Source: Muribaculaceae bacterium (GTDB lineage Bacteria > Pseudomonadota > Alphaproteobacteria > Rs-D84). Taken from it: DNA of 6,752 bases. Made by a program: the position numbers and the translations under genes. Each line of letters starts with the position of its first letter. The stretch's first letter is position 1. The notes beneath the pieces are model-generated. The model made no database searches, was not told where the DNA came from, and worked only from the letters and a program-made list of their open reading frames with translations. The stretch lies in the NCBI GenBank assembly GCA_023665245.1, contig JAMPEH010000130.1:1-6752 (forward strand), written 5' to 3'. This document shows positions 1 through 6,275 of the stretch, in pieces.

Positions 1-2102
1 CCGTAAAGGCTGTTGTTCACGCCGAAATAGTAGCCGTCCTGAGAGGCCATCTGGTCGAGATACATGAAACGGCGGTTGGTGACGGCGTCCGTACCTACCT
101 TGCCGTCGGTGTATCTGATTTTGAAGAAGGGCACATAGTCGGAGATCGATTGCCAGAACCGCTCGTTTGAGATAGCCCAGCCGAGACCGAACGCCGGGAA
201 GCAGCCAAAGCGTTTCTTGGGGCTGAAGTTCTCTGATCCGTTGTAGCCGATGTTGAATTCAAAGAAGTAGCGGTCGTCCCACGAATAGGTGGCGCGTCCG
301 GCAATACCCTGCTGTTTGTAGGGGAGCGAGCCCACAAGGTCGCCGGCCGACTGGTTGTAATTCTTCTGGTTGTAGACAAATAGGCCGCCCACACGGTGCT
401 TGCCGAAGGCGCGGTTATAGTTGATTGAAGCTTCAAAATAGGTCGACTTGAGTTCGCTCGCAGCCGATTCATACCTCAGTTCCTTATGGCCCTGGTATGT
501 GCGGTTGAGACGATAGTCGCCGTTCTCGTCAAACACGTCGTCGTTCCACAGGCCGGTTTCGGGATCTTTTGAGCCGGCATAATAATATGTGTCGTCGTGC
601 TTCTTGTAATATAGATAGCGCATGTTGGTGACGTCGAAAGCAAGCAGGGCCGACACCGACAGGCCTTTGCCCCACTCCCAGAAGTCGAAATCCTGGGTGA
701 CACGGATGTTTGAGTTGAGCTTGCTGGTGTTCTCCTGTCTGTAGCCGCGGCACATAAGGTCGGCATAGGGGTTGCGGAAGTCGCCGTTCGACGAAATGCC
801 CGGGATTGAGCCGTTGGCCATCATCAGAGGCAGATAGGTGGGGTTGATCTGCATTGCAGCTGCAAAGAGGGTCGAAGGTGACTGTTCGGGGTAGTTGCCC
901 GACGCTACATAGCCGTTGAAACCGAGGTCGACTTTTGTGGTGGTCGTGGGCTTGAGGTTGATGTTGGCTGTGTAGTTGTAGCGGTTATAGCGGATGTTGC
1001 CGTCGTAATTTTCCATCTTGGCATCGCGCGTCAGACCGGTCTCGTTGTAGTAGCTCAGCGAGGCATAGTAAGTGGCGTTGGGCACACCGCCGCGCACGCT
1101 CATGTTGAGACGGCGGTTACGGCCTGTGTCGCGGAAGAGCTCGTTCATCCAGTTGACGGCCGGATAGAGATACTGGTTGTACATCCGCGGGTTGTCGTTG
1201 GGCAGAATGCCGTTGGCTTTCTTGGTGGCTTCGATATACTGCGAGGTGTATGCGAGTGTGCCACTGGTGTTCATGCTGGCTTCGTTGGCGGCATCCATAT
1301 AGGTGTATGCGTCGGCGAGCTTCGGCTTTTTGACGAGTGTCACCCAACCCTCATAGTAGTCGGCCGTAAATTGAGGTTTGCCAACGACACCGGGTTTGGT
1401 TGTGACGAGGATAACGCCGTTTGCACCGCGCACACCGTAAACCGCCGTGGCCGATGCGTCTTTGAGCACGGTGAACGACTCGATGTCTTCGGGGTCGATG
1501 TTGTTGAAGCTGCGTTCGACGCCGTCGACCAGCACAAGGGGTGAATAGTTCTGGTTGGTGAATGTGGATATGCCTCGGATCCAGATGTTGGCATCGTCGT
1601 GGCCCGGCTCGCCCGAGCGCTGCACGGCCACTACGCCGGGTATACGTCCCTGGATGGCCGAGGTCAGATTGCCTGTGGGTATGCGCACATCGTCCATTTT
1701 CATTGACGACTGTGCACCGACCACCGACACTTTGCGCTGCTGGCCGTAAGCCACCACCACCACTTCCTCAAGTGTGGAGGCATCGGGCGACAGAGCCACA
1801 TTGATGATTCGTTTTTTGCCCACTTTCTCCTCGACGGGCGAGTAGCCCAGATATGAGAATATGAGCACAGATTTGTCGTTGTCGACTTTGATTTGATAAT
1901 TACCGTCAATGTCGGTGATTGCTGCTATGGCGGCGCTACCTTTTAATTTGACGGTGGCTCCGACCAGAGCTTCGCCGTTCTCATCGGTGACGACGCCCGA
2001 CACTGTCTCTGACTGAGCATAAGCGCAGACGCTTAACAAAAACATCATCGCGCCCGCAATGCAAAGCCGCAAATGACGAAACTTGTCAAGAAATAGCTTC
2101 AT
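1..2102 (-). CDS. SusC/RagA-type TonB-dependent outer membrane receptor, N-terminal 700 residues (partial)
   Basis: Outer-membrane receptor that, with a SusD-like lipoprotein, imports oligosaccharides or peptides using TonB energy; the substrate cannot be read from the sequence. One uninterrupted minus-strand frame runs from the ATG at 2102 to the left edge. Residues 1-29 form a signal peptide ending AYA before Q30. Residues about 33-105 are a CarboxypepD_reg-like beta-sandwich (VSGVVTDENGEALVGATV, then TDIDGNY). EEVVVVAYG (112-120) is the usual SusC TonB-box-like junction. The plug follows, with LTSAIQGRIPGV (146-157), PLVLVDGV (188-195), DPEDIESFTVLKDASATAVYG (203-223) and ANGVILVTTK (227-236). 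The rest is Tyr/Asn/Gly-rich barrel. Family members are commonly about 1000-1100 residues, so roughly 300 are missing. There is no STN domain before the CarboxypepD_reg part, so direct FecR/anti-sigma signalling is not suggested. The start is supported by the signal peptide and by an exact promoter about 85 nt upstream. Confidence 0.95.
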   Translation of the reverse strand, partial: MKLFLDKFRHLRLCIAGAMMFLLSVCAYAQSETVSGVVTDENGEALVGATVKLKGSAAIAAITDIDGNYQIKVDNDKSVLIFSYLGYSPVEEKVGKKRIINVALSPDASTLEEVVVVAYGQQRKVSVVGAQSSMKMDDVRIPTGNLTSAIQGRIPGVVAVQRSGEPGHDDANIWIRGISTFTNQNYSPLVLVDGVERSFNNIDPEDIESFTVLKDASATAVYGVRGANGVILVTTKPGVVGKPQFTADYYEGWVTLVKKPKLADAYTYMDAANEASMNTSGTLAYTSQYIEATKKANGILPNDNPRMYNQYLYPAVNWMNELFRDTGRNRRLNMSVRGGVPNATYYASLSYYNETGLTRDAKMENYDGNIRYNRYNYTANINLKPTTTTKVDLGFNGYVASGNYPEQSPSTLFAAAMQINPTYLPLMMANGSIPGISSNGDFRNPYADLMCRGYRQENTSKLNSNIRVTQDFDFWEWGKGLSVSALLAFDVTNMRYLYYKKHDDTYYYAGSKDPETGLWNDDVFDENGDYRLNRTYQGHKELRYESAASELKSTYFEASINYNRAFGKHRVGGLFVYNQKNYNQSAGDLVGSLPYKQQGIAGRATYSWDDRYFFEFNIGYNGSENFSPKKRFGCFPAFGLGWAISNERFWQSISDYVPFFKIRYTDGKVGTDAVTNRRFMYLDQMASQDGYYFGVNNSLY

Positions 2103-2180
2103 GTTGATTGATTAAATGATTGGTATTGATTTAATTAATTGATTGCTGATTGGTGATGAATCATTGGATTTTTTTGATTG
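2103..2180 (-). other. susC 5' leader with seven AATCA motifs
   Basis: This is the predicted untranslated leader of the susC-like mRNA, between the -7 element and the ATG. On the minus strand AATCA occurs seven times (TGATT on the plus strand, from 2105 to 2179), giving a low-complexity, G-poor, probably unstructured leader. No Shine-Dalgarno sequence is visible, as is usual in Bacteroidota, where A-rich leaders support initiation. The repetition may be simple drift or may matter for translation or RNA binding. Confidence 0.55.
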
Positions 2181-2186
2181 ACAAGG

Positions 2187-2217
2187 CAAAAATACGTAAA
2201 AAGTACCCCCCCCCAAA
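2187..2217 (-). promoter_or_regulatory. Bacteroides-type promoter of the susC-like gene (TTTG-N19-TATTTTTG)
   Basis: Read on the minus strand, TTTG (plus-strand CAAA, 2214-2217) is followed after exactly 19 nt by TATTTTTG (plus-strand CAAAAATA, 2187-2194). Both match the Bacteroidota sigma-ABfr consensus: TTTG at -33 and TAnnTTTG at -7. Transcription should start a few bases beyond 2187, near 2177-2183, leaving a leader of about 75-80 nt. The spacer contains a homopolymer C run (G on this strand), listed separately. Confidence 0.8.
2206..2214. repeat. C9/G9 homopolymer tract inside the susC promoter
   Basis: Nine consecutive C on the plus strand. Eight lie in the 19-nt spacer and the ninth is the last base (G on the minus strand) of the -33 TTTG. 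Gaining or losing bases would keep both promoter elements but change their spacing and helical phase. Such tracts are known hot spots for slipped-strand mispairing in other bacteria; variability here is inferred. Confidence 0.85.
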
Positions 2218-2220
2218 TTC

Positions 2221-2250
2221 GTTAACCAACTTTAACAAGTGTTAATCAAC
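2221..2250. repeat. 10-nt direct repeat with 20-nt period just upstream of the susC promoter
   Basis: GTTAACCAAC (2221-2230) and GTTAATCAAC (2241-2250) match at 9 of 10 positions, and their starts are 20 nt apart, close to two helical turns. The nearer copy begins 4 nt upstream of the -33 element of the minus-strand promoter. That is where activators of the response-regulator or AraC type commonly bind. No regulator gene is visible in the window, so the binding protein is unknown. Confidence 0.45.
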
Positions 2251-2269
2251 GCAAACCATACGCAACCAA

Positions 2270-2281
2270 ATGTCGCGACAT
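2270..2281. promoter_or_regulatory. 12-bp perfect palindrome, possible operator
   Basis: ATGTCGCGACAT reads the same on both strands. It sits near the middle of the divergent intergenic region, about 53 nt upstream of the susC -33 element and about 85 nt upstream of the protease -33 element. It is GC-rich at its core inside AT-rich DNA, as expected for a site of a dimeric regulator. Function is inferred from position and symmetry only. Confidence 0.35.
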
Positions 2282-2331
2282 CTTTTTATCCAGACTTGTC
2301 AGTCATGTAACGGCAAACAGAATGGAAGCCG

Positions 2332-2385
2332 GAATCAAATTTGGCTACATCAGTTGAATCAAATTTTTGTGTCAAATCAAATTTT
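2332..2385 (+). repeat. Three copies of AATCAAATTT leading into the protease promoter
   Basis: AATCAAATTT starts at 2333, 2357 and 2375. The first two copies share 11 nt (GAATCAAATTT) and the last two share AATCAAATTTT. Copy 2 overlaps the -33 TTTG of the plus-strand promoter and copy 3 lies in its spacer. A regulator binding the repeats could therefore block or position RNA polymerase. The AT-rich content means chance repetition cannot be excluded. Confidence 0.45.
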
Positions 2386-2396
2386 GCGTAATTTTG
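2366..2396 (+). promoter_or_regulatory. Bacteroides-type promoter of the protease-LRR unit (TTTG-N19-TAATTTTG)
   Basis: TTTG at 2366-2369 is followed after exactly 19 nt by TAATTTTG at 2389-2396, matching both the -33 and -7 consensus of Bacteroidota. Transcription is expected near 2400-2406, giving a short A-rich leader of about 20-25 nt before the ATG at 2425 and no Shine-Dalgarno sequence. The next gene has no recognisable promoter of its own, so this one should drive both. Confidence 0.8.
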
Positions 2397-2424
2397 CACA
2401 AAACAACCTTAAATAAACATCGCA

Positions 2425-4800
2425 ATGAATCGTATTCTCACTTTGATGCTGCTTATGTTGCTTCCAATCTGCATGCATGCAAGATTCTTTATCCCTGCAA
2501 CAGCTGGTTTTGCCGACAGCATCTCAACTGAGCCGGTTACAATGGAAATGACTCAGGATGATAAGGGGATAACTGTAACCTTCACCTTTAATACTATCAG
2601 TTTGTCGGAGGCGATTGACGGAAAATTCCTTGTCGACATTGATGGATTCGATCAAACATTGACACCGGGTATGCCACAGCTGCCTGTGAAAACCGATACT
2701 CATTTCGTGTATGACACTTGCGATGTGTCGTTGAAGATTCTTAATGCTTCCTATACAGATATAGATGGAATGGTATCTCAAAGTGCCATTTCAAGTCGAT
2801 ATTCCGATACTGTCAAACAAATAGACACAATCTCACAATTATCAGTCTTCCGTTCTCCCGTATATCTTAATGGATTTACCCAATACCGTCGACTGAAGAT
2901 GGCTCGAGTGTGTGTCTGCCCGGTACAATATGATTCAGAGAACAATCGTATACGTATTTACAGCACCATATCTTACCGTCTTGATTGTCGAATTTCTCTC
3001 CAAGGGGATAATAAGAGCAAATTATTACGTACTCACAGGCCAGTATTACCGGATGACTCATACAGATGCGATAATGGCTATATGATAATAACAGAAAGCC
3101 GATATACCGAAGGTTTGAAGAAATTTGTCGATTGGAAACGGAAGCTTGGTTTCAATGTCATTGTCTATGACCGTGGCAGATGGACTTCCGAGGACATCAA
3201 AAATACGGTTACATACTATTACCAGCGTGATACGACTCTTAAATATTTGCTTTTGGTGGGAAATAATGAGAATGTTCCTGCAAAATACGTAAACAAAGTG
3301 AATCTGGAATACGAGAATGATTCTCTCAAGGCTCATTATACAGATTTGTATTATGGTATAATGGATGGTGACTCTGATTTATTTCCAGATATTCATAGGG
3401 GGCGTTTCGATATTTATGATGAGACTGAACTGTCAACTGTAATCGATAAGGTTATTGAATATGAGCAAAACCCTCCACAAGATGAGGCATTTTACCAATC
3501 TGCCGCACACTGTTCATATTATGAAGTTGAAAAATATAAAAATCAGAATGCACCATCAACAATAATGGAGCATGGACATTTTATGAAGGGATCCGAAGAT
3601 GTTTTGAATTATCTTAAGAACTTCCACAACAAGTCGGTTGATCGATATTATTGGCATTTCAATGACACAATACATGAATCAGATGAATGTATGTGGAGTA
3701 AAAATTATGCAACAGGTGATTTATTGGTGCCAAGAGATGTGGTTTATGCGATGACAACAGGAAGTAAAAAATTCTCTGATTTTGCAAATGCTATCAGTCA
3801 AGGCCGATTCTATTCGCTTTACCGAGGACATGGTAGAGTTGAATGTCTAGACTCCAAGCATTCTTATGTCCCATTTTTTGATTTTAATATGATTAATAGC
3901 TTGTCTAATCTTGACAGGCAAACAATTTTTTTCAGTATAACATGCAGTAGTGGAACCTTTGACCAAGATTGTTTTGCATCACGTCTTTTCACACATGACA
4001 ATGGTGGAGCTGTGGGCGTAATTGCAGCAACACGGGAAGGGTATATGGGATATGATGATGCATTGACAACCGGTATATTCAATACCATATGGCCTACTCC
4101 GGGATTTACATCCATCAAAAAACTGGATTATACCAATCCCCTAGCTGTACCTAAGTTTCGATTAGGTGAAATATTAGATTTTGCCATGTATAATTCCATG
4201 TCAAATTATTATGGCGAGTCTTTAAAGAAATCTATATATACCTCCGAAATTTTCCATTGCTTTGGTGATCCGTCTATGATGATGCGAACTGAAGCTCCAG
4301 CTGGAATGTCTCTACCGACATGGGAGATAGAAGATGGCATAATAAAGGTTACAGCATGCGAACCGCAGTATTTCGCATTCTATAATCACTTCACTCAACA
4401 ATCTGATTTATATCATGGGACATCTGTCTGGTATTCGACCGAAAGTTTTGAAGATATCAGTTTGTTGACATACAAACATAATGAGATCCCACAAGTAATA
4501 TTGACTCCTCAATATATATCCAATCCAACAGCAGACAAACGCGAGAACCGAATCACGCATCTGATTCCAGCAGTAGATGGTGGCCTTAGAATTGGATACA
4601 CTACCGCAAGCAATATAGAAAGTGTCAATATAATCATAGTCAATCTTGATACAAATACTGTTTACCGCACATTGAAGTGCAGCGGTGGGCAGAATCAGGA
4701 AGTGCAGTATAGGCTCACTCCTCCCGGAATGTATGCTGTCTCGTTAAGTATCGGCAGTTCATTGCCAATTGACACGCGCAAGGTGAAAATTTTAAAATAA
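2425..4800 (+). CDS. Secreted gingipain-like C25 family cysteine protease with T9SS-type tail
   Basis: Predicted surface or secreted endopeptidase of family C25 (gingipain-like). Residues 1-19 form a signal peptide (hydrophobic LTLMLLMLLPICMHA). Residues about 35-190 resemble the C25 propeptide, with PGMPQLPVK (81-89) and VCPVQYD (164-170). The catalytic region spans about 219-620: YMIIT (219-223), DWK (236-238), YLLLVGNNENVPA (274-286), TDLYYGIMDGD (306-316) and GRF (326-328). The probable catalytic His469 is in YRGHG and Cys507 is in SITCSSG. The region ends at FGDPSM (613-618). The last roughly 160 residues look like an Ig-like segment plus a type A sorting domain, ending LTPPGMYAVSLSI and DTRKVKILK. 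At 791 aa it is shorter than PorU sortases, so it looks like T9SS cargo rather than part of the machinery. Cleavage specificity cannot be read. The LRR gene starts 7 nt after its stop. Codon use is AT-richer than in the flanking minus-strand genes. Confidence 0.9.
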   Translation: MNRILTLMLLMLLPICMHARFFIPATAGFADSISTEPVTMEMTQDDKGITVTFTFNTISLSEAIDGKFLVDIDGFDQTLTPGMPQLPVKTDTHFVYDTCDVSLKILNASYTDIDGMVSQSAISSRYSDTVKQIDTISQLSVFRSPVYLNGFTQYRRLKMARVCVCPVQYDSENNRIRIYSTISYRLDCRISLQGDNKSKLLRTHRPVLPDDSYRCDNGYMIITESRYTEGLKKFVDWKRKLGFNVIVYDRGRWTSEDIKNTVTYYYQRDTTLKYLLLVGNNENVPAKYVNKVNLEYENDSLKAHYTDLYYGIMDGDSDLFPDIHRGRFDIYDETELSTVIDKVIEYEQNPPQDEAFYQSAAHCSYYEVEKYKNQNAPSTIMEHGHFMKGSEDVLNYLKNFHNKSVDRYYWHFNDTIHESDECMWSKNYATGDLLVPRDVVYAMTTGSKKFSDFANAISQGRFYSLYRGHGRVECLDSKHSYVPFFDFNMINSLSNLDRQTIFFSITCSSGTFDQDCFASRLFTHDNGGAVGVIAATREGYMGYDDALTTGIFNTIWPTPGFTSIKKLDYTNPLAVPKFRLGEILDFAMYNSMSNYYGESLKKSIYTSEIFHCFGDPSMMMRTEAPAGMSLPTWEIEDGIIKVTACEPQYFAFYNHFTQQSDLYHGTSVWYSTESFEDISLLTYKHNEIPQVILTPQYISNPTADKRENRITHLIPAVDGGLRIGYTTASNIESVNIIIVNLDTNTVYRTLKCSGGQNQEVQYRLTPPGMYAVSLSIGSSLPIDTRKVKILK

Positions 4801-4807
4801 CTAAGTC

Positions 4808-6190
4808 ATGAAGAATATTATTGCATTTCTGATTGCATTGAGTGCTTCGTTGGGTGCGCTTGCTTTTACAATACCCGGTTATGGCGAAACATTTGAGAAG
4901 GATGGAATATTGTATCTGGTTTGCGACACATGGTATCAACCCGGAGGTAAACACTTGGTGGTGATTAATCCTGAACTGATTGATTATTTATATGAAGAAT
5001 CCAAGCTGTTCTATCCGGAAAACGACACAGCCAAAGTTTCAATCAAATATGGTTATGAAAGTCTGCCCCCCGTATATACACAATACTATAAAGGGGATAT
5101 TGTTATTCCACATAGTGTCGAATATGACTCAGTGATGTGGCCTGTGGACTGGATAAACGAGTGTGCGTTTTGCGGATGCGATTCGCTGACTTCCGTCACA
5201 CTTCCGTCATCGATAGAAACCATAGGCGATTGGGCTTTTGCTCATTGTCCGATGTTGAGGGATGTCGAGATTCCGGACTCGGTTGTCGATTTGGGAAGAT
5301 TTATTTTTAAGGGTTCTAAATCTATTGAAAATTATAAGTTACCCCCATACATTGTCAATTATTATTCTTGTGAATTGGACTGCGGATATATTAATATTAT
5401 TTTCCCGGACAATATACCAATTCTTGAAAAGGGATATCTTCCGACAATATACAGTGAAGCGATCCATACACACTGTAAAACATTCACACTGCCCAAATCA
5501 AGATTTGCAATGTATGGAGGATGTTTTGATGACTGTTACGAAATGGAATCTGTAATAATTCCGGATGTAGAATGTTTTGCGTCTGTACAACGATCATCGA
5601 ACGACGGACCATTTTTCAGATGCAAGGATTTGAAAGAAATAGTGTCGATGGCTGTAATTCCGCCTCAGATAACAACCAAATATAGAGATCCGTATGGATA
5701 TGAGACCCGACCATCGCAAGAGAATGAACCCGGAATAAAGCATCCCCGGAAATTCATTGATGAAGAAGAAAAAGATCCTTTAGAGAAGCTTATGGGCTTG
5801 GCCGGTGGTTTGTCGGGAGTGGCTCTGGTGGTGCCTGAAGGAAGTGAGCAGGCTTATGCGGCAGCTCCCTGTTGGAGCGAATTCAATGGTGTGCGTGGCA
5901 ATTTCATAGTCGGTATTCGCAACATTGCGCAATATGCCGAGTCGCTTCAGCTTGTTTCAAATGAGCCTGATGTGTCATGTGAGATGTCTGACCGGCTGTT
6001 GATTGACGCAGGTGAAGGGCGGTTGCATATACGGTCGAATGCCGGCCGCGAACTTATTGTGCGGATATATGATATGTCGGGACGATGCGTCAACATATCA
6101 ACACTCGAATCATCTGCAGACATCGCACTGCCCAAAGGCGTTTATATTGTCAAGGCCGGCAGTATGCAGGCTAAAGCTGTCGTCAAATAA
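4808..6190 (+). CDS. Secreted BspA-type leucine-rich-repeat protein with T9SS-type sorting domain
   Basis: Predicted surface protein with LRR_5 (BspA/Treponema-type) repeats, a fold used for protein or host-ligand binding. Residues 1-19 are a signal peptide (MKNIIAFLIALSASLGALA). Clear repeats lie at about 97-175: INECAFCGCDSLTSVTLPSSI, then ETIGDWAFAHCPMLRDVEIPDS, then a degenerate copy. Weaker ones lie at about 215-287 (FTLPKS, CYEMESVIIPD, CKDLKEIVSMAVIPPQ). A charged stretch (about 288-337) separates the IPP motif from the usual end-of-repeat cap ALVVPEGSEQAYAAAPCW (339-356). Residues about 390-460 match a type A C-terminal domain: LIVRIYDMSGRCV, then LPKGVYIVKAG. The gene lies 7 nt after the protease gene with no promoter of its own, implying joint expression. 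GC is low in the repeat-coding part and rises from about 5780. It could be an adhesin, a substrate-binding partner or an inhibitor of the protease; the sequence does not decide. Confidence 0.88.
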   Translation: MKNIIAFLIALSASLGALAFTIPGYGETFEKDGILYLVCDTWYQPGGKHLVVINPELIDYLYEESKLFYPENDTAKVSIKYGYESLPPVYTQYYKGDIVIPHSVEYDSVMWPVDWINECAFCGCDSLTSVTLPSSIETIGDWAFAHCPMLRDVEIPDSVVDLGRFIFKGSKSIENYKLPPYIVNYYSCELDCGYINIIFPDNIPILEKGYLPTIYSEAIHTHCKTFTLPKSRFAMYGGCFDDCYEMESVIIPDVECFASVQRSSNDGPFFRCKDLKEIVSMAVIPPQITTKYRDPYGYETRPSQENEPGIKHPRKFIDEEEKDPLEKLMGLAGGLSGVALVVPEGSEQAYAAAPCWSEFNGVRGNFIVGIRNIAQYAESLQLVSNEPDVSCEMSDRLLIDAGEGRLHIRSNAGRELIVRIYDMSGRCVNISTLESSADIALPKGVYIVKAGSMQAKAVVK

Positions 6191-6199
6191 GCCATGCGC

Positions 6200-6249
6200 A
6201 AAAAAGCGATGCCCGCCTCCGGCTTGTAATCACCGGTGACGGGCATCGC
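6200..6249 (-). terminator. Rho-independent terminator for the minus-strand glutaminase-like gene
   Basis: GCGATGCCCG (6206-6215) and CGGGCATCGC (6240-6249) form a perfect 10-bp stem around a 24-nt loop, which itself contains the palindrome CACCGGTG. On the minus strand the stem is followed by six U (plus-strand A at 6200-6205), the layout of an intrinsic terminator, starting 27 nt after the stop at 6276. On the plus strand no U-run follows, so it is at best a weak terminator for the protease-LRR unit. Confidence 0.85.
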
Positions 6250-6275
6250 GTCGTGTCGTGTGTGTATACGTCGTA

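Noticed and set aside
95..1909. Several minus- and plus-strand ORFs of 60-125 codons
   Set aside because: All overlap the continuous susC-like frame. Their compositions (runs of Thr, Ser, Arg, Pro) are typical of shadow frames in GC-rich coding DNA.
2286..2294. TTATCCAGA, one mismatch from a DnaA box
   Set aside because: A single near-match with no cluster, no AT-rich unwinding repeats and no replication genes is expected by chance.
2103..2424. Invertible promoter segment of the Bacteroides type
   Set aside because: I found no pair of matching inverted repeats flanking either promoter and no nearby invertase gene. The visible repeats are direct or are a single short palindrome.
2470..2475. 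Possible lipobox cysteine at LPIC in the protease signal peptide
   Set aside because: Pro and Ile at -2 and -1 do not fit the lipobox, and a normal signal peptidase I site (MHA before RF) follows. T9SS cargo normally uses signal peptidase I.
2425..4800. PorU-type T9SS sortase
   Set aside because: The protein is much shorter than PorU and has its own sorting-domain-like tail, so it is better read as cargo.
5262..5555. Plus-strand ORF of 97 codons inside the LRR gene
   Set aside because: It lies wholly inside a well-supported gene in another frame, with no promoter, signal peptide or domain.
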